From the NCBI RefSeq assembly GCF_001183605.1, contig NZ_LFXJ01000005.1, forward strand, positions 1,647,004 to 1,711,003: a DNA stretch of 64,000 nt, read 5' to 3'. This DNA is from Lysinibacillus xylanilyticus. GTDB lineage: Bacteria > Bacillota > Bacilli > Bacillales_A > Planococcaceae. The notes under the pieces were generated by a model that saw nothing but the letters and a program-made list of their open reading frames with translations, searched no databases and was not told the origin of the DNA. Position numbers and translations under genes: made by a program. Shown in pieces: positions 26,260 through 34,515 of this stretch (the stretch's first letter is position 1; each line of letters begins with the position of its first letter).

Positions 26260-26871
26260 TTAATTCCCCCGACTTAGATCTTTATGGCCGAACTTTGCTA
26301 AAAAAGGGATATGTTTCGTTAGTTTATTATAGATATTGAATAGAACTTGTACGACTGGCTCCAATTTATTGGAGAACTTGATAATGACAAAACTTGCCCC
26401 TAATGTCAGAAGGGCTCCACCAATTACGTCGGCTGGATAATGTACTCCGACGAAGATACGCGAAATACCTACTAAGATGGCCCATATTAATACAGGATAC
26501 TTCCACGAGTCTTTTCGTAAAAATAACGTCCATGCTAGAGAGAATACTAATACTGAATGATCACTTACAAACGAAGAATCATCAGCATGTGGTACTAACT
26601 GATGAACATCATATGTAATGAATGGTCGTGGGTGATAGTAGACAGCGTGAATGAGTGCGTTGAGACCCAACCCAAGTAAACATGTAAAGACAATGTATAG
26701 AGCAGTATATTGTTTTTCTGTTCTTTTTCCCTTATTTGAAGTAAACCATAAAAATAACATGAATACGATTACGACATAAGGAACGCTATCAGTGATGAAA
26801 ATCATCCCTTTATCCAGCAAAGGATAGCGACCAGCTAGATCATTAATCCATTGAAATATTCCATAATTCAT
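26260..26871 (-). CDS. bcrC: Undecaprenyl-diphosphatase of the PAP2/BcrC type
   Basis: 203 residues with about five membrane helices; PAP2 superfamily. It dephosphorylates undecaprenyl pyrophosphate to recycle the cell-wall lipid carrier, and such enzymes lower bacitracin sensitivity. The phosphatase signature is spread over YYHPRPF (~residue 80), SDHSVLVFSLA (~104) and SRIFVGVHYPADVIGG (~140). The start follows AAGGAGATTTACAAA. A good ECF-sigma promoter lies ~95 bp upstream, as for B. subtilis bcrC. Confidence 0.85.
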   Translation of the reverse strand: MNYGIFQWINDLAGRYPLLDKGMIFITDSVPYVVIVFMLFLWFTSNKGKRTEKQYTALYIVFTCLLGLGLNALIHAVYYHPRPFITYDVHQLVPHADDSSFVSDHSVLVFSLAWTLFLRKDSWKYPVLIWAILVGISRIFVGVHYPADVIGGALLTLGASFVIIKFSNKLEPVVQVLFNIYNKLTKHIPFLAKFGHKDLSRGN

Positions 26872-26965
26872 TTTGTAAATCTCCTTACTTTTAATTTCTG
26901 AGTAAATTAATGTTTTTCAAACATGCGCTTATTCCAGTTGAATACCCGCTTACCCTTTCATACAT

Positions 26966-26991
26966 GACGTCATCATAAGCTTTATAGTTTC
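26966..26991 (-). promoter_or_regulatory. ECF-sigma-type promoter of bcrC
   Basis: On the minus strand GAAAC, a 17-base spacer, then CGTC, the SigM/SigX-like pattern. The CGTC lies inside an ATGACGTCAT palindrome. Confidence 0.6.
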
Positions 26992-27169
26992 TTTTTTTTA
27001 CAAAAAAAACACAATTCATCAACAAACTACAGAAGAGCCTGTTAAAAATCCACATCTCCCCCAAACTAGTTTATACAACATTAAATCATAAACTAGAAAA
27101 TATTATTGTAAGCTAGCAAAAATCAGTATAAAGATGATAAAATATTTTTATAAAGGGGGGGCTTCAAAT

Positions 27170-27565
27170 ATGGGGAAATTAAGCAAAAGAAATATACTGT
27201 GGATTGTGCCAATCGGAATTTTAGGGGTGTTCTGGTATTTTTATGGTCCACAGAAGGACATTACAGATAATGAATATATTACATATGTTAAAAACTATTC
27301 ATTCGATAATAGTAATAAAACTTTAGAATCGGGTTTTGCCAACGCTTGTCAAAATCCATATTGGGTGTATTTTGAAACTCAAAAAGGACAGGATGTTGTG
27401 GAATTTAAAGGTGACTGTCCTGTTAATAATAAAACCGAAAAAGTGAATGCTCAATTTTTAGTTGACCGTGATATGACAAATGTTAGAAACGGTGCAATGC
27501 TGGTCGATAATAAAATGCAAGAGGAAGCAGATCGAGACAAATACCTTCTCGCATTAGTAAAATAA
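27170..27565 (+). CDS. Hypothetical membrane-anchored protein, 131 aa
   Basis: Family not recognised. A short basic N-terminus (MGKLSKRN) and one hydrophobic helix (ILWIVPIGILGVFWYFYG) precede a ~100-residue soluble domain, probably outside the membrane, with two Cys (NACQNPYW and KGDCPVN) that could pair. The ATG at 27170 is chosen over an upstream start because a run of seven G (27155-27161) sits 8 bases before it. That all-G ribosome site is unusual. Followed by a terminator. Confidence 0.6.
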   Translation: MGKLSKRNILWIVPIGILGVFWYFYGPQKDITDNEYITYVKNYSFDNSNKTLESGFANACQNPYWVYFETQKGQDVVEFKGDCPVNNKTEKVNAQFLVDRDMTNVRNGAMLVDNKMQEEADRDKYLLALVK

Positions 27566-27570
27566 ATAGA

Positions 27571-27612
27571 AAAAAGCTCTCGTTTGAAAAGCGAACGAGA
27601 GCTTCATTTTAT
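27571..27612. terminator. Bidirectional terminator
   Basis: AAGCTCTCGTT and GAACGAGAGCTT form a long stem with A- and T-runs on the two sides, between convergent genes. Confidence 0.8.
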
Positions 27613-27656
27613 TGAATCGCCGGATAGATAGGCTGAACACATTCATAAAGAATTAA

Positions 27657-28433
27657 TCATTTCACAGCTTTCCAAATGGTCCATCTGTCCATTTCAACTA
27701 TAGAACCCTCAGTTGAAATGGACTTATCAATATAATTCACTAATTCATTTAATTCTTCATCGTCTAACTCGTGCAAAATACTTCTACCAGTTCTTTCTCG
27801 TAAATCTTTTAGCATTTGCTCTTTCTGCTCATACACATTTCTCGTTTCCCATAATTTCACTTCTTCAATCTCGCTAAACCCAATTGCCTTAAGTGTCTCA
27901 ACTACTAGCTCACTACTATGTCTACGTTTAATTTCTTGTTCCTTTAATTTTGGAAAACGCTCAAAGAAATAGCCTCTAATATGGTAGTCATCACCTTTTA
28001 ATAAACAATCTTCAGGTGTACGGTCTTGGATAATGTAAACCCCTTTATCCTCCAAAATTCTATATGCCTCTTGAAAACAAGCCTTCAAATCCTGGATATG
28101 ATGTATTAAAGCTCTTTCCAATACTAACTGGAAGCCGTCATTGTCTAAGCCTGTAGCCAATGCATTTCCTTGCCTAAAAGTAATATTATGATAGTCTTTA
28201 CAATTTTTTTTTGCTCCAACGAGCATAGTCTGTGAAAAATCCACACCTATTACAGAAGATACGCCCATATCTGCTAATGCTTTCGAATAAATTCCTCCGC
28301 CACAGCCAATATCTGTAGCCTTTGAAATATTCATGATAGGGACCAGATCTTTCATTGCTTCCATCCATGAGTGGTCAGCCTGTCGAGTTGTATAAGTAGT
28401 TTGATTGTCCTTATTGTGAAAATCAATGCCCAT
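27657..28433 (-). CDS. Class I SAM-dependent methyltransferase
   Basis: About 258 residues. The SAM-binding motif I is ATDIGCGGGIYSKAL (~residue 40), followed by VIGVDFSQTM, and the later RALIHHIQDLKACFQEAYRIL is typical of UbiE/Methyltransf_11 proteins. The substrate cannot be told. The start at MGIDFHN is preferred because AGAG lies 8 bases upstream. Monocistronic. Confidence 0.8.
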   Translation of the reverse strand: MGIDFHNKDNQTTYTTRQADHSWMEAMKDLVPIMNISKATDIGCGGGIYSKALADMGVSSVIGVDFSQTMLVGAKKNCKDYHNITFRQGNALATGLDNDGFQLVLERALIHHIQDLKACFQEAYRILEDKGVYIIQDRTPEDCLLKGDDYHIRGYFFERFPKLKEQEIKRRHSSELVVETLKAIGFSEIEEVKLWETRNVYEQKEQMLKDLRERTGRSILHELDDEELNELVNYIDKSISTEGSIVEMDRWTIWKAVK

Positions 28434-28645
28434 CTTCATCACTCTTTTCTGTTTTTATATACCAATCTTTATGGATATTATTGCTAACATTATTTTACAA
28501 CCGTTTTATACATAAGTAAAATCAATGTTAATTATCTATTTCCATAAGTTATCCTTATAGATAAATAGCAATGATATAGAAAAATATCGTTGAGTTTTCA
28601 AATGAGTTAAATCTTAACTAAATTCAAAGGACTTCCTTATCTCCC

Positions 28646-29266
28646 CTACTCACTATCTTTTTCAAAAATTGAACGTAATCCACTAGCTTCAAAAGTTCCT
28701 TTTAAAATTGTTTCTATCAACATCGTGGCGATTTCCTCTGGTGATTGTTGCGTATCGTGTTGTAGCCAGTACGTAATAACTCCCAAAATTGCATTTGAGT
28801 TATACGCTAATGTTAATTCAATAGGAAACCTCCATTTGCTTTTATCTGTACGATTACCTAGATAAGCATTGAAGTATCTCACAAAAAACTGTCTCATTTT
28901 CTCATGGAAATATGGATCACCATTCGGACCTAATATTAATTTTAAGAAATCAGCTTCTTCATAAAACACTTGTAAAATTCGGACCATTACAGGCAATCGC
29001 TCTTGTTTAAACTGATTGATATCTAAATCTAAATTTGTAGTTGCATCTAAAATTGCGTTGAATTTTTCAAAAATTTCGTTCTCGTACTGTTCTAACAAAT
29101 TGTATTTATCAACGTAGTGTAGATAAAAAGTTCCTCGATTAATATTGGCAAGCTCAGTAATATCTCGAACCGTAATGGCTTCAAAGTTCTTTTCAGAAAG
29201 CAAAGAGAAAAATGCTTGTTTAATTTCATTCTTCGTTCGTATAATTCGTCGATCGGTTTTTGACAT
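28646..29266 (-). CDS. TetR-family regulator (YhgD-like)
   Basis: 206 residues. The N-terminal helix-turn-helix is ITVRDITELANINRGTFYLHYVDKYNLL, given here as ITVRDITELA and NINRGTFYLHY. The C-terminal part fits the TetR_C_8 type that sits beside YhgE-like membrane proteins. The start at MSKTDRR has GGGAGGAATGACTTC upstream. It is divergent from the YhgE-like gene and probably represses it through a site in the 151-bp gap; TGTTGAGTATTGAACA at 29306-29321 is a candidate imperfect operator. Confidence 0.82.
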   Translation of the reverse strand: MSKTDRRIIRTKNEIKQAFFSLLSEKNFEAITVRDITELANINRGTFYLHYVDKYNLLEQYENEIFEKFNAILDATTNLDLDINQFKQERLPVMVRILQVFYEEADFLKLILGPNGDPYFHEKMRQFFVRYFNAYLGNRTDKSKWRFPIELTLAYNSNAILGVITYWLQHDTQQSPEEIATMLIETILKGTFEASGLRSIFEKDSE

Positions 29267-29417
29267 GAAGTCATTCCTCCCTTTTAATGAACACATTTTT
29301 TTATATGTTGAGTATTGAACACTTTTGCTGCTTTTGATTATAGGAAGTGATTTTTTTAGAGTATATAATCAAGCTAAGAAATAATCAACACGATGTACAT
29401 TATCTGAAAGGAGAATT

Positions 29418-30596
29418 ATGATGAAAGAAAATAAGTTTTTTGGTATAGCTTTTGTTGCTGTACTCTTATTATCCTTCATTTTTGTAGCAACACAAATTCC
29501 TGGAGCCCATTCAACACCTAAAGATCTTCCCATAGGTCTAGTTCTCGAGGATGAAGGCAACATGGGGCAAACTTTTGTCGAGATGATACAGAAAAATTCA
29601 CAAGCAACAAAGGAAGCGCCATTTAAATGGGTTGTATTAAAAAATGAACAAGAAATGAAAGAAAAATTAGCGAATCAAGAATTGTATGGAGCTATTTATA
29701 TCCCTAAAGATTTTTCTGAAAAGTACGCTTCATTCCAAACACCAACACCTACATCAGCAATGCTTAAAATTTATATAAACCAAGGAAAAAATGCCAACGT
29801 TGCGAATATAGTTACACAAGCTTTATCTACAATGGTTGAAAAAATGAATGACAATGTCAGTGCCCAATTATTAGCTGTTACTGAAAAAAATAATATTCCG
29901 TTAAATGCTAATCAAGCACGCACTTATTCTACGCCTATCCAGAGTGAAATAGTCAATGTACATGAAACCGGTAAATTAAGCAATGCACCACTTTCATTCT
30001 TTCAGCCTATTTGGATGAGTAGTTTAATCAGTGCTATTCTTTTATGGTTTACGGGAAGAAATCGCAAGTTTGACTCTGTATTGGAGCAATTAAAATTCCG
30101 AGGATTCCAGGCTTTGATTGCCGTGATCATTGGTTTATTTGGAGGATATTTATTAACTTGGTACTCTACATGGATGCTAGATTATGAGTTTACAGATTTT
30201 AACTATGTTGTTCTATTTTTATCACTGACTTGCGCAACCTTTATATTATTAATACTAGCCATCACTACATGGATTAAATACGCAGCTTTACCAATTTTCG
30301 TTCTATTAATGTTCTTTGGTTTACCGCTTCTACAAATCGCACCAGAAATGTTACCTAGTTTTTACGCTGATTGGATCTATCCATGGTTACCATTCCGCTT
30401 TATGTTTGAAGGATTAAAAGAGATTCTTTTCTTTAGTGGAGAACTTTGGAACACCGCTGCTGTATCATTATGTTGGATTGCTGTTATAAGTATTTTAGTA
30501 TTACTTCTATCTGTAGTAAAACGTAGTTCCTATAAAGAGGATAAGTCAGCAGAAGGAATAAGTTCTGATATGGAAGGTGAAGAAGTAGAAGTTTAA
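29418..30596 (+). CDS. YhgE/Pip-like ABC-2-type membrane protein
   Basis: 392 residues. One N-terminal helix, a ~170-residue extracytoplasmic domain (LPIGLVLEDEGNMGQTFVEM, GAIYIPKDFSEKYA), then five to six helices and an acidic tail. This is the YhgE/Pip N-terminal plus ABC-2 permease layout (DUF3533-like). Such proteins are linked to export or surface functions, but no ATPase is encoded here. The start follows AGGAGAATT. Divergent from its likely TetR repressor. Confidence 0.78.
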   Translation: MMKENKFFGIAFVAVLLLSFIFVATQIPGAHSTPKDLPIGLVLEDEGNMGQTFVEMIQKNSQATKEAPFKWVVLKNEQEMKEKLANQELYGAIYIPKDFSEKYASFQTPTPTSAMLKIYINQGKNANVANIVTQALSTMVEKMNDNVSAQLLAVTEKNNIPLNANQARTYSTPIQSEIVNVHETGKLSNAPLSFFQPIWMSSLISAILLWFTGRNRKFDSVLEQLKFRGFQALIAVIIGLFGGYLLTWYSTWMLDYEFTDFNYVVLFLSLTCATFILLILAITTWIKYAALPIFVLLMFFGLPLLQIAPEMLPSFYADWIYPWLPFRFMFEGLKEILFFSGELWNTAAVSLCWIAVISILVLLLSVVKRSSYKEDKSAEGISSDMEGEEVEV

Positions 30597-30747
30597 GTAC
30601 TCATTTTAAATGAAGTTCATCATAAAGGGTAAACTTGTGATAGTACTTTTAGCAGTATTTCCCCTATTCAATTGAAATTTGAACGAGAAGTCGAAACAAA
30701 ACAGCTCAGGAGCTTAATACAAAATATAGATAAAAATAAGCACAAAA

Positions 30748-30789
30748 TAACCAGGTACTCGAATTAATTAAATGAGACCTGGTTTTTTG
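30748..30789 (+). terminator. Terminator of the YhgE-like gene
   Basis: AACCAGGT and ACCTGGTT stem followed by TTTTTT. It lies about 150 bp past the stop; 30597-30747 shows no gene. Confidence 0.7.
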
Positions 30790-30827
30790 CTTAATTGTAT
30801 AAGATTAAACGGTTGGTAGCTTTTGAA

Positions 30828-31043
30828 TTACCCGAACAATAAATAAGCAATCCCTATAATTACACAAGCAATTCCACCTAAAAATTGTCCGATTCCTGAT
30901 GCTTCCCCCATTAATAGCAGATTAAAAATATTTTTGCTTTTTTGGCTCTTCCCAAAAATACCATCATCTGTTTTCATTCGATAAATTCCCCATGCAGTTA
31001 AAACAATCCCAAAAATAATAAAAATACTTACTAAACCTAACAT
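30828..31043 (-). CDS. Small two-helix membrane protein
   Basis: 71 residues with two hydrophobic helices (LGLVSIFIIFGIVLTAWGIY and FLGGIACVIIGIAYLLFG) around a short polar loop. Family not recognised with certainty. It is the last gene of a three-gene operon with an Xre regulator and a DUF2178-like membrane protein, 15 bp behind the regulator. Confidence 0.65.
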   Translation of the reverse strand: MLGLVSIFIIFGIVLTAWGIYRMKTDDGIFGKSQKSKNIFNLLLMGEASGIGQFLGGIACVIIGIAYLLFG

Positions 31044-31058
31044 ACCTATATAAACTCC

Positions 31059-31262
31059 TTATTTGTCATTTTCATCAAAAATAAAAACTTCCTCTATCGA
31101 TTTATTAAAAATCGATGCAATTTTATAAGCAAGTATTACAGAAGGATTATACTTCTGATTCTCAAGTGAAATAATCGTCCTTGACGATACACTTACACGA
31201 TCAGCCAATTCTTGCTGAGTTAAATTATGCTGTTTTCTTAAATCTCGTACTATATTTTCCAT
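31059..31262 (-). CDS. Xre-family small DNA-binding regulator
   Basis: 67 residues, almost entirely one helix-turn-helix domain: LRKQHNLTQQELADRVSVSS then RTIISLENQKYNPSVILAYK. Close to the YgzD/YozG type of Bacillus regulators that sit beside small membrane proteins. The start follows AAAGGAGG. It probably binds the twin palindromes upstream of the operon, although this is inferred from position. Confidence 0.85.
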   Translation of the reverse strand: MENIVRDLRKQHNLTQQELADRVSVSSRTIISLENQKYNPSVILAYKIASIFNKSIEEVFIFDENDK

Positions 31263-31280
31263 ATTCGTCCTCCTTTTAAA

Positions 31281-31667
31281 TTAAAGGACTCGTTCATAGA
31301 AAAACTTTGTTACAGTATTTAGAATGAAAAGAGCGAGTATTAATAGTAAAAGAACCGCTTTTACTGACAATACAATAAAATTACTCAAAAACAGCAAAAT
31401 TATTATTAATGAACTTATACATTGCATAGTTGTATTGGAAGCTTGTCCTTCAATAAGAGCATCTCTTTCGTCATACTCTTTCGATAAATCCTCTTCTTTT
31501 TCCGATTTTCTTAAATAGATTGTAATCGATACAATCAAAATAATAATACCAACAACGAAAAGATAGATTGCCGTCATTTTTTCTGTTGGATTCATCAAAA
31601 GACTAATAACACCTAATATTATTGCAAGGAATGCTGTTAATAATCTTTGAAATAACTTTCGTTTCAA
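31281..31667 (-). CDS. DUF2178-like membrane protein
   Basis: 128 residues with four hydrophobic helices in two pairs and a charged middle (LRKSEKEEDLSKEYDERD). The KEYDERD element between helix pairs is typical of DUF2178-type proteins found next to small Xre regulators. First gene of the operon. Function unknown; a membrane sensor or target of the regulator is possible. Confidence 0.7.
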   Translation of the reverse strand: MKRKLFQRLLTAFLAIILGVISLLMNPTEKMTAIYLFVVGIIILIVSITIYLRKSEKEEDLSKEYDERDALIEGQASNTTMQCISSLIIILLFLSNFIVLSVKAVLLLLILALFILNTVTKFFYERVL

Positions 31668-31688
31668 TACAATACTCTCCTCTTGAAT

Positions 31689-31720
31689 ATGAAGTTTACT
31701 TCATATGAAGTTAACTTCAT
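31689..31720 (-). promoter_or_regulatory. Two abutting 16-bp palindromic operators
   Basis: ATGAAGTTTACTTCAT at 31689-31704 and ATGAAGTTAACTTCAT at 31705-31720 touch without a gap; the second is a perfect palindrome and the first differs by one central base. They lie 22 bp upstream of the first gene of the Xre operon, as expected for auto-repression. Confidence 0.7.
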
Positions 31721-31982
31721 ATTAGCGTCTACTTAAAACAATTTCAAGTTAAATATTTGCCAAATAATGAATATTTTATTGAAAACTCTAAAAAAAATAC
31801 TAAATCAAGAACGCTTCATGCTTAACAACGAACGTCAAAAGTAGAAAATAACGTTTAGTTTTCAACATTTTTGAATGCAAATTAGAGCACGTGCATAAAC
31901 AAAAAAGTACCAAATACTTAAAAACAGCTTGTATCTTACACTCGATATTTATGTATTTATTATTGTTGTAACTCGAAGCCAA

Positions 31983-32022
31983 CAAAAAACTCATGCAAAT
32001 AATTATTTTTTGCATGAGTTAT
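31983..32022 (-). terminator. Terminator of the 71-aa hypothetical gene
   Basis: AACTCATGCAAA and TTTGCATGAGTT stem followed by TTTTTTG on the minus strand, 12 bp past the stop. Region 31721-31982 shows no gene. Confidence 0.8.
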
Positions 32023-32033
32023 TTTTATTTAAT

Positions 32034-32249
32034 TTATTTGGAATCTACGGACTGGATAATGTTTAGCTCAAGGATTCTAATTTCCTTGTTTAACTTTGTA
32101 ATGGCCGCTTCTATTTGTTCAAAGCGTTCTAACTGACTTTTACTAACACTGTGAGTGGGTAGTGTTTCTTTTAACGCTGCCTGCCCCGCATATAGAATTT
32201 CAAGTAGATCCAACTTTTCAAAATAAGCTGTGCTATATTGTATTCCCAT
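32034..32249 (-). CDS. Hypothetical protein, 71 aa
   Basis: Soluble, mostly helical. The C-terminal half (LERFEQIEAAITKLNKEIRI) has a heptad-like pattern suggesting a short coiled coil. Family not recognised. It resembles the small Spo0E-like class in size but lacks a clear SxxxD signature. The start follows AAGGAGCTTTG, and the gene has its own terminator. Confidence 0.6.
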   Translation of the reverse strand: MGIQYSTAYFEKLDLLEILYAGQAALKETLPTHSVSKSQLERFEQIEAAITKLNKEIRILELNIIQSVDSK

Positions 32250-32427
32250 TTCACAAAGCTCCTTACTGTTACTTTTTCACTACTAATAAAAACCCTAGCC
32301 TTTACTAGCACTATAACCGAAAAAAGCAATCACAAAACCATGTCTTAGTTATCATTTATTATCTAATAAAGGTATACAGCGATGCAAAAAAATATATATC
32401 ATTAGTATAAGAGAATTAATGTCGAGT

Positions 32428-32958
32428 TTATCTATTTTTTAAAATGGAATAGACAAATGTATCATGCGCCTGGCCATTTTGATACATATAATCTCGAAGA
32501 ATTCCTTCCTGTTGAAAGCCAATTTTAGTTAGTAGCTTATTTGAGGCTTCATTTTCTGTAAATACAACAGCACCAATACGAGTCAGCCCCATATGCTCAA
32601 AGCCATACGATACAATTTCGCTAACCGCTTCTTGAGTATATCCTTTTCTCCAATAATCAGGATGTATTTCATAACCGATTTCTGCTCGTCTATGGTTAGG
32701 CGACCAGAGGTTAAAACCAATTGTCCCGATTATACCCCTTGTTTCTTTTCTTTCAATACCCCATCTTACTCCTCTTTTTCCAGCAAAGTTATTTGAGAAT
32801 AATATAATTAGATTTTCTGCTTGCTGTATCTCTTTAAATGGCTCTAGTCCATAATAGCGAGTTACTTCTTCATTAGAAAAGCAATTAAAGACACTTTCAG
32901 CATCCTCCTGCGTCAGCTCTCTTAAAATAAGTCTTTCTGTCTCTAAATTAGGAAACAT
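32428..32958 (-). CDS. GNAT acetyltransferase (RimJ/RimL type)
   Basis: 176 residues. Starts FPNLETERLILRELTQED, the usual RimJ/RimL opening; the acetyl-CoA loop region is IHPDYWRKGYTQEAVSEIV and the C-terminus has NEASNKLLTKIGFQQEGILR. Such enzymes acetylate N-termini or small molecules; the substrate is not evident. Monocistronic. Confidence 0.85.
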   Translation of the reverse strand: MFPNLETERLILRELTQEDAESVFNCFSNEEVTRYYGLEPFKEIQQAENLIILFSNNFAGKRGVRWGIERKETRGIIGTIGFNLWSPNHRRAEIGYEIHPDYWRKGYTQEAVSEIVSYGFEHMGLTRIGAVVFTENEASNKLLTKIGFQQEGILRDYMYQNGQAHDTFVYSILKNR

Positions 32959-33022
32959 TGATTCTCCCCCTTTAATATCATCTATTCTCTATTCTCCACA
33001 CTTCCAGTAAAATCCTTTTAAA

Positions 33023-33054
33023 ACAAAAAAGCACACCAAATAGAAAGTGTGCTC
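33023..33054 (-). terminator. Terminator of the tandem-GNAT gene
   Basis: AGCACAC and GTGTGCT stem followed by TTTTTTG on the minus strand, about 20 bp past the stop. Confidence 0.75.
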
Positions 33055-33071
33055 ATCTTGTTTATGTAATT

Positions 33072-33938
33072 TCATCCAAAAATTTGTGCAGCTATGGCAA
33101 ATAGCGTATTATTTCTAGTTGGCATTTTTTCAGCGTGAAGAATCATAATAGGAGGTCTATTTGCCTCTGTAAAGCCACTTTGCTCTATCCATTTTATAAA
33201 TTCAGCATGACCAGATGGTATATCAATTCTTAATTTTCCATGATGGTTTTTTGCTAGAGTATTAATTATAAGACTGGCTGTTTTAGAATCAGGTGCTATG
33301 ATTGGGCCTAAAATTAGATTAATTGGACCTAAAATGGACAACCCAAAGCCAATAATATTTGCCTGATGGTCTCTCACAACGACACAATGCTTAGATTGCT
33401 TTATCCTATTCCGTAGAAAATTACTTCTTTTGTCTCCAAAGGCAGCTGCATCTAGGCTGACAATTTCAGCAAAATCATTCTCATTAAAATCTTCGATCGC
33501 ATACTCATTAGAAGCTAAGTTATGGGCACCGATATAATTTTCAGTCAGATATTTATGTACATAATCGACAGTGGTAAAGCCCATTTTCTTATATAATGGT
33601 TCACCGTCTTTTGTTGCGACGAGCATAATTGCTGTATGTTCTGAAACACTTTCAATACATTTTTGAGTAGCTAATTTCCCGAGTCCGAGCCCTCTGTAAT
33701 TTTCATGCACAATGACCATACCTATCGAAGCTAAATTTGTATCATATGTGATAATAGCAGCACTTGAAACAATTTCCCCTTCAGCATTTTTATGCCCAAA
33801 TATTTTGCCCGACATCATCACTGTTTTAATTTCAGATTCATCGTAATCCCACCCGACAGAATCAGAAAGATCAATTAATCCTGGAATATCATTTGCATCG
33901 AATAATACTAACTGTAATTGATTATTATATATAGTCAT
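33072..33938 (-). CDS. Tandem-GNAT acetyltransferase (YitH-like)
   Basis: 288 residues. The first GNAT domain has the acetyl-CoA loop NYRGLGLGKLATQKCIE (~residue 80) followed by LYKKMGFTTVDYVHKY. The second half (YAIEDFNENDFAEIVSLDAA and GFGLSILGPINLILGPI) is the YitH/HolE-like second GNAT domain. Substrate unknown. Own terminator downstream. Confidence 0.8.
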   Translation of the reverse strand: MTIYNNQLQLVLFDANDIPGLIDLSDSVGWDYDESEIKTVMMSGKIFGHKNAEGEIVSSAAIITYDTNLASIGMVIVHENYRGLGLGKLATQKCIESVSEHTAIMLVATKDGEPLYKKMGFTTVDYVHKYLTENYIGAHNLASNEYAIEDFNENDFAEIVSLDAAAFGDKRSNFLRNRIKQSKHCVVVRDHQANIIGFGLSILGPINLILGPIIAPDSKTASLIINTLAKNHHGKLRIDIPSGHAEFIKWIEQSGFTEANRPPIMILHAEKMPTRNNTLFAIAAQIFG

Positions 33939-34083
33939 TTATTCCCCTTAGCAAGAACGTTTGCTCTCATTTTATACGCAAATTCCAAAATGCACAAGTA
34001 TATTTTTTAAATATTTAGATATGTCATAAATATTAATGCTCATATTTTTTAATACTTGCAATTTGAATAAGTTGATTAGAGTG

Positions 34084-34305
34084 GAGGCTGGGTGTCTCCT
34101 TGTGGATTAGCGAATAGAGGAACGAAGGCTAAAACCATCACATCCTGTGATAACGCCTTCGTGACCAACATCAGTGCTGCTGCCGCTACGTTAACACTAC
34201 GCTTTCGCGCAAAAAACATCTGTTGGCCCGAGACCCTGCAGCGAAGCGACAGCTACAAAGCGCCCAGCCGGAACGGAAATCAACCCCACGTTATGATGTA
34301 AAGGA
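34084..34305. repeat. GC-rich dispersed intergenic repeat, copy 1
   Basis: Much higher GC than its surroundings. The core 34161-34224 (GTGACCAACATC, GCTGCCGCTACGTTA, CACTACGCTTTCGCGC) recurs at 50550-50612. Its end at ~34260-34290 recurs inverted at ~38180 (GATTTCCGTTCCG). An open frame inside is only a by-product. Confidence 0.8.
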
Positions 34306-34359
34306 TAATAGCATTTGAAAATATTTCTAAATTTACCTTTTAAAAACACCAAATAACTA

Positions 34360-34365
34360 TATAAT
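34360..34365 (+). promoter_or_regulatory. Likely -10 element for the MFS leader transcript
   Basis: TATAAT, with no good -35 match. A start near 34372 would place the whole leader with its hairpins and mini-ORF in the transcript. Confidence 0.4.
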
Positions 34366-34376
34366 TGTAGCTAGAC

Positions 34377-34399
34377 TATGCACTCCTACTTTAAGCATA
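34377..34399 (+). promoter_or_regulatory. Hairpin exposing an anti-Shine-Dalgarno loop
   Basis: TATGC and GCATA close a 13-base loop that contains CTCCTAC (34383-34389), an exact complement of GTAGGAG at 34500-34506, the ribosome site of the MFS gene. Loop-to-SD pairing could block translation. Confidence 0.4.
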
Positions 34400-34414
34400 T
34401 TTAGGTGATTAAAA

Positions 34415-34462
34415 ATGACATCTTATGAACGAATACTTATGATGGTCCCGCCGTTTCCCTAG
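34415..34462 (+). CDS. Leader peptide of the MFS exporter (15 aa)
   Basis: AGGTGAT lies 7 bases before an ATG that opens MTSYERILMMVPPFP then TAG. The Pro-Pro-Phe-Pro end is the kind of sequence that slows ribosomes. A hairpin at 34468-34491 follows six bases after the stop and precedes the exporter. The layout is that of drug-inducible attenuation leaders; function is inferred. Confidence 0.5.
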   Translation: MTSYERILMMVPPFP

Positions 34463-34467
34463 CTACG

Positions 34468-34495
34468 TCTACTCTTTTCTAAAGAAGTAGATTTT
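34468..34495 (+). terminator. Leader hairpin, possible attenuator
   Basis: TCTACT-CTTT and AAAG-A-AGTAGA form a stem with one bulge, followed by TTTTG. It lies between the leader peptide and the exporter and is either a weak terminator or a translation-control stem. Confidence 0.5.
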
Positions 34496-34515
34496 GCTTG
34501 TAGGAGGGCAATAAG

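Noticed and set aside
31800..32015. 71-codon minus-strand ORF rich in Cys and Leu
   Set aside because: It overlaps a clear terminator and lacks a ribosome site.
34092..34301. 69-codon plus-strand ORF
   Set aside because: It lies wholly within the GC-rich dispersed repeat and has atypical composition.
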